22,383 nt of DNA from Methylotenera_A sp036675645 (GCA_036675645.1 JAKFEP010000195.1:1-22383), one strand, 5' to 3'; counted from the first letter of the stretch, positions 8,359 to 15,862 are shown. Notes: generated from the sequence alone by a model not told the origin. A program made the numbers and translations.

Positions 8359-8470
8359 GCTCAGCCTTGAAGATTTTTTTAGAATACAGCCGTTATTATG
8401 ATTTATTTTTTTGTTTTTCTTGTGTTTTAATTTGTATTTTTACTGTTAAAACTGCACTTAAAATACCGAA

Positions 8471-8701
8471 ATGACCAAACAACTTAGCCTGTATTCCACA
8501 TCACACTGTCATCTATGTGAATTAGCGTATGTGCTTGCAATAAAAGAACCTAATATTTCAGTGAATGTAATTGATATAGCTGAGGATGAATTATTACTTG
8601 CTAAGTATGGTGTACGCATTCCCGTACTACAGCGGCAAGATACCGAAATGGAACTTAACTGGCCATTTACTGAGGCAGACATTCATCAATTACTAAAATG
8701 A
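8471..8701 (+). CDS. Glutaredoxin-like small thiol-redox protein
   Basis: This 76-residue protein begins with a beta strand (LSLYST), then HCHLCELA with a CXXC pair at C13 and C16, and has the VRIPVL segment with the cis-proline P51 expected of a thioredoxin fold. It ends in a short helix (TEADIHQLLK). The pattern is that of the compact glutaredoxin-like family (DUF836/Glutaredoxin-like, PF05768 type), whose members are presumed thiol-disulfide oxidoreductases; the partner is unknown. It stands alone. mgtE diverges upstream across an AT-rich 112-nt gap in which no convincing promoter pair was found, and rplQ converges downstream across a shared terminator. No clear ribosome-binding site is seen. 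Confidence 0.85.
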   Translation: MTKQLSLYSTSHCHLCELAYVLAIKEPNISVNVIDIAEDELLLAKYGVRIPVLQRQDTEMELNWPFTEADIHQLLK

Positions 8702-8722
8702 TTTTACTAGAAACTGGATAAT

Positions 8723-8751
8723 AAAAAAGCCAGCATCAAGCTGGCTTTTTT
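8723..8751 (+). terminator. Bidirectional intrinsic terminator between glutaredoxin-like gene and rplQ
   Basis: A perfect 12-base inverted repeat, AAAAAAGCCAGC (8723-8734) and GCTGGCTTTTTT (8740-8751), encloses the loop ATCAA. The A-tract and T-tract on either side make it functional on both strands. It would end the glutaredoxin-like transcript and the whole ribosomal alpha operon, whose last stop codon is 17 bases away. Confidence 0.93.
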
Positions 8752-8767
8752 ATTAAATATGTAACAC

Positions 8768-9157
8768 TTACTCAGCAGCAACTGTTTCGGTAGTAGTATC
8801 TGGGCGATCTACCAACTCAACCAATGCCATTGGTGCATTATCACCATTGCGGAAGCCACATTTCAATATGCGCAAATAGCCGCCATTACGCGCATTGTAG
8901 CGTGGGCCAAGTTCGCCAAATAGCTTACCAACAATATCGCGATCACGTAAGCGACTAAACGCTAAGCGGCGATTGGCCAGCGTTGCATCTTTACCCAAGG
9001 TAATAAGTGGCTCTGCATATTTACGCAACTCTTTTGCTTTTGGCAAAGTCGTGCGAATAATTTCGTGGCGCAATAATGAAACAGACATATTGCGAAACAT
9101 CGCTGCACGATGGCTGCTAGTACGATTTAATTTACGATTGCTATTACCGTGACGCAT
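8768..9157 (-). CDS. rplQ: Large ribosomal subunit protein bL17
   Basis: The 129-residue product (127 in E. coli) begins with MRHGNSNRKLNRTSSHRAAM, the typical L17 N-terminus, and contains NMSVSLLRHEIIRTTLPKAKELR and the NGGYLRILKCGFRNGDNAPMA segment. The tail RPDTTTETVAAE is short and low in complexity. L17 is a 50S protein close to the tunnel exit. It is the last gene of the alpha operon, 34 nt after rpoA, and is followed by the bidirectional terminator at 8723-8751. Confidence 0.98.
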   Translation of the reverse strand: MRHGNSNRKLNRTSSHRAAMFRNMSVSLLRHEIIRTTLPKAKELRKYAEPLITLGKDATLANRRLAFSRLRDRDIVGKLFGELGPRYNARNGGYLRILKCGFRNGDNAPMALVELVDRPDTTTETVAAE

Positions 9158-9191
9158 AGTAATTCCTTAATTTTCTTTAATAATTTGTGGC

Positions 9192-10178
9192 TTAAGCTTT
9201 TTCTAGGCCAACTGGCGGCCAGTTTTCAAGCTTCATGCCCAAAGTTAAACCTTTAGTCGCCAATACATCTTTAATTTCATTTAAAGACTTACGACCTAAG
9301 TTTGGTGCTTTTAATAATTCATTTTCACCACGTTGAATCAAATCACCGATGTAGAAAATGTTCTCTGCTTTTAAGCAATTAGCTGAACGCACAGTCAATT
9401 CTAAGTCATCTACTGGTCGCAATAAAATTGGGTCAACTTGCGGTGCAGATTTTACTTCTACTTCGCTTGGTGAGCCTTCTAAGTTAGCAAATACTGATAA
9501 CTGTCCAATTAAGATGCGCGCTGCATCGCGAATCGCTTGTTCAGGTTCGATAATGCCGTTAGTTTCAACATCCATAATCAGCTTATCTAAGTCGGTGCGT
9601 TGCTCTACACGTGCACTTTCCACTTGATAGCTCACTTTATTAATCGGGCTAAATGACGCATCAACCATGATAAAACCTAATACACGGTCTTCTTCATTGG
9701 CTTTTTGACGCGCTGGCACCGGTTGGTAGCCACGGCCCATTTCAACTTTAACTTCTAAATTGAGTTTGCCACCTTTAGTTAGATGCGCAATCACATGGTT
9801 AGGATTCACAATTTCCGCATCGTGGCCTGTATCAAAATCACCTGCTGTTACTACACCTTCAGTAGATTTATTTAGCGTTAAAATGGTTTCTGATTTGTTG
9901 TTAAGCTTTAAGGCTACGCCTTTTAAATTTAACAGAATATCAACAACATCTTCTTGCACGCCATCAATGGTTGAGTACTCATGTACAACGCCATCAATTT
10001 TTACTTCAGTAATCGCAAAGCCTGGGATTGACGATAATAAAACGCGACGCAATGCGTTGCCTAATGTATAGCCAAAACCGCGCTCCATCGGCTCTAGCGT
10101 TACGCGAGCACGCAATGGGGTGATGACTTCAACATCCACCACATGTGGTTTTAAATATTCAGTTGGGTTGTTTTGCAT
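9192..10178 (-). CDS. rpoA: DNA-directed RNA polymerase subunit alpha
   Basis: The alpha subunit dimerises to nucleate RNA polymerase assembly and contacts UP elements and activators. The 328-residue protein (329 in E. coli) has the N-terminal dimerisation domain (about 1-235), with ERGFGYTLGNALRRVLLSSIPG at 32-53 and the insert domain around VEMGRGYQPV. A linker (about 236-250) leads to the C-terminal domain. The latter contains LTVRSANCLKAE with R264, N267 and C268, equivalent to the DNA-contacting R265, N268 and C269 of E. coli, and the NLGRKSLNEIKD helix. Its place between rpsD and rplQ is the conserved alpha operon order. Confidence 0.99.
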   Translation of the reverse strand: MQNNPTEYLKPHVVDVEVITPLRARVTLEPMERGFGYTLGNALRRVLLSSIPGFAITEVKIDGVVHEYSTIDGVQEDVVDILLNLKGVALKLNNKSETILTLNKSTEGVVTAGDFDTGHDAEIVNPNHVIAHLTKGGKLNLEVKVEMGRGYQPVPARQKANEEDRVLGFIMVDASFSPINKVSYQVESARVEQRTDLDKLIMDVETNGIIEPEQAIRDAARILIGQLSVFANLEGSPSEVEVKSAPQVDPILLRPVDDLELTVRSANCLKAENIFYIGDLIQRGENELLKAPNLGRKSLNEIKDVLATKGLTLGMKLENWPPVGLEKA

Positions 10179-10224
10179 AAAATTCCTTGACGTTAATTGA
10201 TTGAGAGGAAAATCTAAGTATCAA

Positions 10225-10854
10225 TTACTTAGAATACAACTCAACAACCAATGATTCGTTAATGGTTGAAGGCAAATCATCACGTTGTGGTTTAGATTTA
10301 AATGTGCCAGTCAATGCTTTTACATCCACTTCTAACCATGCTGGGAACCCGCGCTGTTCTGCCGCTGCAAGCGCACCTTTAATGCGCAGTTGTGCTTTCG
10401 ATGCCTCAGCAACAGATACCACATCACCCGCTTTAACTTGGTAAGAAGGAATATTCACACGCTTACCATTCACCAAAATACTATTGTGACGCACGATTTG
10501 ACGCGCTTCAGTACGTGAACCGCCTAAACCCATACGGAATGCTACGTTATCTAAACGGCACTCTAACAATTGCAACAAGTTTTCGCCCGTGATGCCTTTT
10601 TGGCGGTCGGCCTCAGCGTAGTAGCTACGGAATTGACCTTCTAAAATGCCATAGATACGACGTACTTTTTGTTTCTCGCGCAGTTGTACACCATAATCAG
10701 ACAAACGTGAGTTACGACGCTGACCATGCTGGCCAGGTGGGAAGTTACGTTTTTCGATCGCGCATTTATCTGTAAAGCATTTTTCTGCTTTTAAGAATAA
10801 TTTTTCGCCTTCGCGGCGGCACTGACGGCATTTCGGGTCTAAATTTCTAGCCAA
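10225..10854 (-). CDS. rpsD: Small ribosomal subunit protein uS4
   Basis: S4 is a primary 16S rRNA binder that starts 30S assembly. In E. coli it also represses translation of its own operon. The 209-residue product starts MARNLDPKCRQCRREGEKLF and carries four cysteines, C9, C12, C26 and C31, in the C-x2-C-x13-C-x4-C pattern of the zinc-binding form, unlike E. coli S4. The S4 RNA-binding domain follows (SRTEARQIVRHNSILVNGKR). The start codon is TTG, not ATG: no ATG or GTG gives the family N-terminus, and GGAGAA sits five bases before the TTG. It lies 39 nt after rpsK. Confidence 0.97.
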   Translation of the reverse strand: MARNLDPKCRQCRREGEKLFLKAEKCFTDKCAIEKRNFPPGQHGQRRNSRLSDYGVQLREKQKVRRIYGILEGQFRSYYAEADRQKGITGENLLQLLECRLDNVAFRMGLGGSRTEARQIVRHNSILVNGKRVNIPSYQVKAGDVVSVAEASKAQLRIKGALAAAEQRGFPAWLEVDVKALTGTFKSKPQRDDLPSTINESLVVELYSK

Positions 10855-10859
10855 GTTAG

Positions 10860-10865
10860 TTCTCC
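10860..10865 (-). promoter_or_regulatory. Ribosome-binding site supporting the TTG start of rpsD
   Basis: GGAGAA on the minus strand ends five bases before TTG (10854-10852). The good match and spacing support initiation at the unusual codon. Confidence 0.65.
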
Positions 10866-10893
10866 AGTAATCTTTTTTGTCTTAGTAATAAGA

Positions 10894-11283
10894 CTAAATA
10901 CGGCGTTTTTTAGATGGACGGCAGCCATTGTGTGGTACTGGCGTCACATCAGTAATGCTGGTAATTTTAAAACCAGCCGCGTTAAGTGCGCGCACAGCAG
11001 ATTCCCGGCCTGGGCCTGGACCTTTAATGCGCACTTCTAAATTTTTAACTCCAGACTCTTGCGCATTCTTACCTGCTACCTCTGCCGCAACCTGTGCAGC
11101 AAATGGCGTACTTTTACGTGAGCCTTTAAACCCTTGGCCGCCAGATGTTGCCCATGAGAGTGCATTCCCTTGACGATCAGTGATTGTAATAATCGTGTTG
11201 TTAAATGAAGCGTGCACGTGGGCAATGCCCTCGGCAATATTCTTTTTAACTTTTTTTCTTACACGTACATTAGCTTTTGCCAT
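10894..11283 (-). CDS. rpsK: Small ribosomal subunit protein uS11
   Basis: S11 helps form the 30S platform near the mRNA exit. The product is 129 residues, the same as in E. coli. A basic N-terminus (MAKANVRVRKKVKKNIAEGI) is followed by HVHASFNNTIITITD, the GNALSWATSGGQGFKGSRKSTPFAAQ segment, VRIKGPGPGRESAVRAL and the invariant PHNGCRPSKKRRI end. It lies 55 nt after rpsM and 39 nt before rpsD. Confidence 0.99.
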   Translation of the reverse strand: MAKANVRVRKKVKKNIAEGIAHVHASFNNTIITITDRQGNALSWATSGGQGFKGSRKSTPFAAQVAAEVAGKNAQESGVKNLEVRIKGPGPGRESAVRALNAAGFKITSITDVTPVPHNGCRPSKKRRI

Positions 11284-11338
11284 GTTGTACTGTCCTTACC
11301 TATTGAGTCTTACTTAATATAATATTTAAATTGCTATT

Positions 11339-11701
11339 TTATTTTGATTGCTTAATCGCTTTTACTGGGCCTTTGCGGGTACGCGCATTGGTTTTAGTGC
11401 GCTGACCACGAACAGGCAGACCACGGCGGTGACGTACACCACGGTAGCAACCTAAGTCCATTAAACGCTTGATGTTCATAGAGACTTCGCGGCGCAAGTC
11501 ACCTTCAACTTTTACTTTAGCCACTTCATCTCTAAGCTTCTCAACGTCGGCGTCGTTAAGATCCTTGACTTTGGTAGTTGCCAATACACCAGCAGCTGCA
11601 CAAATTTTTTGTGCAGTGTTTCTACCAATGCCAAAAATCGACGTTAACGCGATTTCAGCGTGTTTGTTATTCGGGATATTAACCCCAGCAATACGAGCCA
11701 T
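11339..11701 (-). CDS. rpsM: Small ribosomal subunit protein uS13
   Basis: S13 sits in the 30S head and contacts the 50S subunit and P-site tRNA. The 120-residue product begins MARIAGVNIPNNKHAEIALT and has the GIGRNTAQKIC helix-two-turns-helix core, LRREVSMNIKRLMDLGCYRG, and the tail RRGLPVRGQRTKTNARTRKG. GGAG ends seven bases before the ATG. It is the first gene of the alpha transcription unit. A promoter and a small hairpin lie in the 140-nt gap that separates it from rpmJ. Confidence 0.98.
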   Translation of the reverse strand: MARIAGVNIPNNKHAEIALTSIFGIGRNTAQKICAAAGVLATTKVKDLNDADVEKLRDEVAKVKVEGDLRREVSMNIKRLMDLGCYRGVRHRRGLPVRGQRTKTNARTRKGPVKAIKQSK

Positions 11702-11720
11702 ACTCTAACTCCAAAACATA

Positions 11721-11736
11721 TCGCAATGTGTTGCGA
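11721..11736 (-). promoter_or_regulatory. Perfect hairpin in the rpsM leader
   Basis: On the minus strand TCGCAA and TTGCGA (11736-11731 and 11726-11721) flank the four-base loop CACA. The hairpin lies between the predicted transcription start near 11749 and the rpsM ribosome-binding site. In E. coli the leader of this operon is the S4 repressor target, so a related role is possible but unproven. It lacks a T-tract and is not a terminator. Confidence 0.5.
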
Positions 11737-11755
11737 CTAAATAAAAAAGCCTTAA

Positions 11756-11784
11756 ATTTTATCAGCTTAGGTTTAAATTTTCAA
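11756..11784 (-). promoter_or_regulatory. Putative sigma70 promoter of the alpha operon
   Basis: On the minus strand TTGAAA (11784-11779) and TAAAAT (11761-11756) are 17 bases apart. The pair sits in the 140-nt gap between rpmJ and rpsM, where the alpha operon promoter is expected. The leader to the rpsM ATG would be about 48 bases. Confidence 0.65.
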
Positions 11785-11841
11785 ACTAGCTGCTTTTAAC
11801 TTAAGCATTTTAACAATCTACTACTTTACAGTTAGCTACCA

Positions 11842-11955
11842 TTAACCTTGACGTTGTTTGTGACGTGGATCTGTACAAATAATACGAACCACACCACGGC
11901 GACGCACAACTTTACAATTGCGGCATAATGCTTTTACTGATGCACGAACTCTCAT
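11842..11955 (-). CDS. rpmJ: Large ribosomal subunit protein bL36
   Basis: This 37-residue gene reads MRVRASVKALCRNCKVVRRR and then GVVRIICTDPRHKQRQG. The zinc ribbon residues C11, C14, C27 and H32 are all present, so this is the zinc-binding form. L36 is a late-assembling 50S protein. The start is supported by GAGGT a few bases upstream. It lies 42 nt after secY and is the last gene before the alpha operon promoter region. infA, which many betaproteobacteria carry between secY and rpmJ, is not there. Confidence 0.97.
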   Translation of the reverse strand: MRVRASVKALCRNCKVVRRRGVVRIICTDPRHKQRQG

Positions 11956-11997
11956 AATTTACCTCAACACCAATTAATTCTATTTATAAACTTTAAA

Positions 11998-13317
11998 CTA
12001 GCGCGCAGGTGCGCCACCTTTAAAGTTCGCTTTTTTAAGTAAACCTTCGTACTGATGTGACATCAAGTGTGATTGCACTTGGGTCATAAAATCCATGGTC
12101 ACCACCACAATAATCAGCAATGAAGTGCCACCAAAGTAAAACGGCGTATTAAATTTCAATCTTAAAAATTCTGGCAACAAGCAGACCAATGTAATATAAA
12201 TCGCACCGATCAAGGTCAAACGACCCATAATTTTATCAATGTAGTTCGCAGTTTGCTCACCCGGACGGATACCTGGTACAAACGCGCCGCTTTTCTTTAA
12301 ATTATCAGCTGTTTCTTTTGGGTTAAATACTAACGCCGTGTAAAAGAAACAGAAAAACATAATCGCTGCTGCAAAAAACAAAATGTAGATTGGTTGACCT
12401 GGGGCCAATAAATCACTCATATCCTTCAACCAGTACAATTTCTCACTGCTACCAAACCAACCAGCTAACGTCGCTGGAAACAAAATAATACTTGATGCAA
12501 AAATTGGTGGGATAACACCCGCCATGTTGAGCTTCAAAGGTAAATGCGTGGTTTGTCCACCATATACTTTATTACCTACTTGGCGTTTGGCGTAGTTCAC
12601 TGTAATTTTGCGTTGACCACGCTCTACAAACACCACCAAAGCCGTCACTAAAATAATCGCCACCAGTAAAAAAACAACCAATGGAATAGAGAACGCTCCC
12701 GTACGCGCCAACTCTAAAGTGCCACCAATAGCGCTTGGCAAGCCAGCCACAATACCTGCAAAAATGATGATGGAGATACCATTGCCAATACCGCGCTCGG
12801 TAATCTGTTCACCTAACCACATCAAAAACATCGTACCGCTAACCAGCGTTATCACTGCTGTCAACCTGAACGCCATGCCCGGATCCAACACCAAGCCCGC
12901 TTGACCTTCTAGTGCAATCGCAATGCCTAAGCCTTGAAACGTTGCCAACAACACGGTGCCATAGCGCGTGTATTTAGTAATAGTACGCCTGCCAGCCTCA
13001 CCTTCTTTTTTAAGCTGCTCTAACTTGGGTGAAACGACTGTAGCCAACTGCATAATAATGGATGCAGAAATGTACGGCATAATACCCAAAGCAAACACCG
13101 TAAAACGTGACAACGCGCCGCCCGAGAACATGTTAAACATGCCCAAAATACCATCGCTTTGTGAATCAAATAACTGCTTCAACACAGTCGGATCGATTCC
13201 AGGTACAGGAATATGTGCGCCTAAGCGATACACAACCAATGCACCCAACACAAACCATAAGCGGCTTTTCAGTTCGCTCATTTTACCGACTGCACTTAAA
13301 AGACTATCTTGCGCCAA
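11998..13317 (-). CDS. secY: Preprotein translocase subunit SecY
   Basis: SecY forms the protein-conducting channel of the inner membrane with SecE and SecG. The 439-residue product (443 in E. coli) has ten predicted membrane helices, the opening LWFVLGALVVYRLGAHIPVP after a short cytoplasmic tail, LGIMPYISASIIMQL, ITERGIGNGISIIIFAGI and the cytoplasmic loop GGQTTHLPLKLNMAGVIPPIFA. The start appears to be TTG at 13317: the frame upstream contains no ATG or GTG before a stop, the resulting 13-residue tail fits the family, and GAGA lies seven bases before it. An internal ATG at 13281 would leave only MSELKSRLWF and has no ribosome-binding site. It lies 21 nt after rplO. Confidence 0.97.
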   Translation of the reverse strand: MAQDSLLSAVGKMSELKSRLWFVLGALVVYRLGAHIPVPGIDPTVLKQLFDSQSDGILGMFNMFSGGALSRFTVFALGIMPYISASIIMQLATVVSPKLEQLKKEGEAGRRTITKYTRYGTVLLATFQGLGIAIALEGQAGLVLDPGMAFRLTAVITLVSGTMFLMWLGEQITERGIGNGISIIIFAGIVAGLPSAIGGTLELARTGAFSIPLVVFLLVAIILVTALVVFVERGQRKITVNYAKRQVGNKVYGGQTTHLPLKLNMAGVIPPIFASSIILFPATLAGWFGSSEKLYWLKDMSDLLAPGQPIYILFFAAAIMFFCFFYTALVFNPKETADNLKKSGAFVPGIRPGEQTANYIDKIMGRLTLIGAIYITLVCLLPEFLRLKFNTPFYFGGTSLLIIVVVTMDFMTQVQSHLMSHQYEGLLKKANFKGGAPAR

Positions 13318-13338
13318 TGCGTTTTCTCTACTTTAAGC

Positions 13339-13770
13339 TTAAGCTACTTTGCCGCCAGCCGCTTCAACTGCAGCGCGTGCGCCTTTAGTTAATAGCAAAC
13401 CAGTCAGGTTAAGTTTTTTGGTGACTTCACCAGATAAAAACACTTTAGCAGCCAAAGCATTGCCAGAAATCACGTTAGCTTGCTTTAACACTAACAAATC
13501 AATCGTATCCACTGGTAAATCATTTAACTCAGAAGTACGCACGTGTGCAGTATCTGCTTTAGTCAGCGACTTAAAACCACGTTTTGGCAAACGGCGTTGT
13601 AAAGGCATTTGACCGCCTTCAAAACCGACTTTATGGAAACCGCCAGTACGTGATTTTTGACCTTTATGGCCACGACCAGCTGTTTTACCTAAGCCAGAAC
13701 CGATACCACGACCAACACGGCGACGTTCTTTTTTTGCGCCTTCTGCAGGCTTAATTGTATTTAATTGCAT
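13339..13770 (-). CDS. rplO: Large ribosomal subunit protein uL15
   Basis: L15 is a late-assembly 50S protein. The 143-residue product (144 in E. coli) begins MQLNTIKPAEGAKKERRRVG and has the glycine- and basic-rich extension typical of L15 (GSGLGKTAGRGHKGQKSRTG), GGQMPLQRRLPKRGF and a globular C-terminus ending AVEAAGGKVA. Its ATG overlaps the rpmD stop by one base (TAATG), suggesting coupled translation. Confidence 0.98.
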   Translation of the reverse strand: MQLNTIKPAEGAKKERRRVGRGIGSGLGKTAGRGHKGQKSRTGGFHKVGFEGGQMPLQRRLPKRGFKSLTKADTAHVRTSELNDLPVDTIDLLVLKQANVISGNALAAKVFLSGEVTKKLNLTGLLLTKGARAAVEAAGGKVA

Positions 13771-14012
13771 TATGCTTCTACCTTTAAGAGATAGTTCACA
13801 GCATTTATCATGCCGCGGATTGCTGGTGTATCTTGCACTTCGACTGTGTGGTGCATGCGACGCAAACCCAAACCTTTAACGGTGGCCTTATGCGCTTCAA
13901 TGCGACCAATCACACTTCTTACCAGCGTCACTTTAATCATTGGAACTGCTTCTTTAGCTTTTTTTGCTGCTGGTTTTGCAGTAGCAGTTGTTTTTGTAGT
14001 AGTCGCCATCAT
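13770..14012 (-). CDS. rpmD: Large ribosomal subunit protein uL30 with N-terminal extension
   Basis: Residues 25-80 are an ordinary L30 (MIKVTLVRSVIGRIEAHKAT, then GLGLRRMHHTVEVQDTPAIRGMINAV). The family is usually about 60 residues. Here an extra 24 residues rich in Thr, Ala and Lys precede it. The long start is favoured because its ATG overlaps the rpsE stop codon (TAATGATG), and no convincing ribosome-binding site precedes the internal ATG at 13940. A second in-frame ATG at 14009 is an equal choice. The gene ends in a one-base overlap with rplO. Confidence 0.9.
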   Translation of the reverse strand: MMATTTKTTATAKPAAKKAKEAVPMIKVTLVRSVIGRIEAHKATVKGLGLRRMHHTVEVQDTPAIRGMINAVNYLLKVEA

Positions 14013-14524
14013 TAACCTCTAATTTCTTCTACAGATTTGCCGCGTTTAGCAGCAATTTCTGCAGGGGTATTCATTGACTCTAAGCCATTCAAAGTTGCAC
14101 GCACCAAGTTGTATGGGTTGGTTGAACCAATACATTTAGCAACAACGTTGGTGATCCCCATTACTTCAAAAATCGCACGCATCGCACCACCAGCAATAAT
14201 GCCAGTACCTTCAGATGCAGGCTGAATAAACACCTTGGCAGCGCCATGCACACCAGTCACCGCGTGATGCAGTGTACCGTTATTCAAGTTCACTTTTAAC
14301 ATGCCACGACGAGCTTCATCCATGGCTTTTTGCACAGCAACAGGCACTTCACGTGCTTTGCCTTTACCCATGCCAACTGCGCCATCACCATCACCGACTA
14401 CAGTCAATGCTGCGAAACTCATGATACGACCACCTTTAACCGTTTTACTTACACGGTTTACAGTAATCATTTTTTCACGCAGGCCATCGGTCTGCTGTGA
14501 TTGTTGTTCCATTTCTTTAGCCAT
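14012..14524 (-). CDS. rpsE: Small ribosomal subunit protein uS5
   Basis: S5 lies near the mRNA entry channel and affects decoding accuracy. The 170-residue product shows the S5 double-stranded RNA-binding domain (DGLREKMITVNRVSKTVKGG, then SFAALTVVGDGDGAVGMGKGKAREVPVAVQ split over 35-64) and the C-terminal domain with ASEGTGIIAGGAMRAIFEV and GSTNPYNLVRAT. Its stop overlaps the rpmD start, and it begins 15 nt after rplR. Confidence 0.98.
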   Translation of the reverse strand: MAKEMEQQSQQTDGLREKMITVNRVSKTVKGGRIMSFAALTVVGDGDGAVGMGKGKAREVPVAVQKAMDEARRGMLKVNLNNGTLHHAVTGVHGAAKVFIQPASEGTGIIAGGAMRAIFEVMGITNVVAKCIGSTNPYNLVRATLNGLESMNTPAEIAAKRGKSVEEIRG

Positions 14525-14539
14525 TATCTGTCTCGCCTA

Positions 14540-14893
14540 TTAGAATGACAGGCCGTTTTCGCGCGCAGCATCAGCCAACGCCTTAATACGACCATGATAT
14601 TTGTAGCCTGAACGATCAAAAGCAACTGTTGTAATACCAGCTTTTTTCGCTTTTTCAGCAATCAATTTACCAATTGCAGCAGCAGCTTCTACATTGCCAC
14701 CATTTTTTACTTTTTTACGCACATCCGCTTCAACCGTTGAAGCACTAGCTAATACTTTATCGCCAGTCTCAGCAATAATTTGTGCATAAATATGCGTATT
14801 TGTACGATGTACACTTAAACGAGTAACTTTTAACTCTGCGATCTTGGCACGGGTTTTACGTGCACGGCGCAAGCGGTTATTTACGTTGTTCAT
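14540..14893 (-). CDS. rplR: Large ribosomal subunit protein uL18
   Basis: L18 binds 5S rRNA with L5 and places it in the central protuberance. The 117-residue product equals E. coli in length. It shows the basic N-terminus (NNRLRRARKTRAKIAEL), LSVHRTNTHIYAQII, VAFDRSGYKYHGRIKALADA and the ending AARENGLSF. Spacers of 15 nt separate it from rplF and rpsE. Confidence 0.98.
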   Translation of the reverse strand: MNNVNNRLRRARKTRAKIAELKVTRLSVHRTNTHIYAQIIAETGDKVLASASTVEADVRKKVKNGGNVEAAAAIGKLIAEKAKKAGITTVAFDRSGYKYHGRIKALADAARENGLSF

Positions 14894-14908
14894 TATCTTA
14901 AGTCCTAA

Positions 14909-15442
14909 TTATTTTTTCTTGGTTTCTTTGATTGCAACCACTTCGTCAGAATAACGAACGCCTTTACCTTTGTAAGGCTCTGGGGCACGATAAGCACGAA
15001 TTTGAGCAGCTACTTGACCAATCACTTGCTTGTCCGTCCCCGTCAAAATAACTTCTGTTGGGGTTGGCGTAGTCACCGTAACGCCTACTGGCATTTTATG
15101 GTTAATTGGATGTGAATAACCTAATTCTAAGTTAAGCATTGCACCTTGTGCATTGGCTTTATAGCCAACACCAACCAATGTTAATTTACGAGTAAAGCCC
15201 GCAGAAACGCCTTGCACCATATTAGCAACCAAAGCGCGCACAGTGCCTGACATAGCGCGTGAATGTTGACTATCACTAGTGGCAGCGAATGTAATTGTTT
15301 CGCCCTCACGCTTTAAAGCGACCGCATCTGTTAGAACTTGTGAAAGCTTGCCTAATGGACCGTTAACAGCGATGTTGTTAGCACTTAATATCACTTCAAC
15401 TTTTTCTGGAATAGCGACTGGATTTTTAGCAACACGTGACAT
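14909..15442 (-). CDS. rplF: Large ribosomal subunit protein uL6
   Basis: L6 lies near the factor-binding region of the 50S subunit. The 177-residue product has the E. coli length and family words: MSRVAKNPVAIPEKVEV, MSGTVRALVANMVQGVSAGF, LTLVGVGYKA, and the C-terminal APEPYKGKGVRYSDEVVAIK. Ten bases separate it from rpsH. Confidence 0.98.
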   Translation of the reverse strand: MSRVAKNPVAIPEKVEVILSANNIAVNGPLGKLSQVLTDAVALKREGETITFAATSDSQHSRAMSGTVRALVANMVQGVSAGFTRKLTLVGVGYKANAQGAMLNLELGYSHPINHKMPVGVTVTTPTPTEVILTGTDKQVIGQVAAQIRAYRAPEPYKGKGVRYSDEVVAIKETKKK

Positions 15443-15452
15443 TTGCTTCTCC

Positions 15453-15848
15453 TTAAGCCACTACGCACAACACTTCGCCACCGATACCGGCTGCTTGTGC
15501 TTTACGATCTGTCATTACACCCTTGGATGTAGACATAATTGTCACACCAAGACCATTCATTACTTTAGGAATATTGTCTGAACCTTTGTAAATGCGAAGA
15601 CCAGGTTTACTTACACGGTCTATCTTTTCAATTACAGGGCGGCCAGCATAATACTTCAAGCTGATGCTTAATGATGGCTTGCCATCATTTGCAATCACTG
15701 CGAAATCATCAATATAACCCTCATCTTTCAAAACAGCGGCAATTGCAGCCTTGAGTTTTGAAGCAGGCATAGAAACTGATAACTTGTTAACACTTTGTGC
15801 GTTACGAATACGCGTTAGCATATCGGCAATCGGATCACTCATACTCAT
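15453..15848 (-). CDS. rpsH: Small ribosomal subunit protein uS8
   Basis: S8 binds the central domain of 16S rRNA. In E. coli it also represses the spc operon by binding mRNA near rplE. The 131-residue product starts MSMSDPIADMLTRIRNAQ and ends with the S8 signature STSKGVMTDRKAQAAGIGGE followed by VLCVVA. The first of two ATGs (15848 rather than 15842) is taken, as in the family. It lies 14 nt after rpsN. Confidence 0.98.
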   Translation of the reverse strand: MSMSDPIADMLTRIRNAQSVNKLSVSMPASKLKAAIAAVLKDEGYIDDFAVIANDGKPSLSISLKYYAGRPVIEKIDRVSKPGLRIYKGSDNIPKVMNGLGVTIMSTSKGVMTDRKAQAAGIGGEVLCVVA

Positions 15849-15862
15849 AATTTATTCCTCCG

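Noticed and set aside
8359..8470. AT-rich divergent region between mgtE and the glutaredoxin-like gene, examined for promoters or a magnesium riboswitch
   Set aside because: No -35/-10 pair with acceptable spacing stood out on either strand, and the mgtE leader is too short for the known magnesium riboswitch classes.
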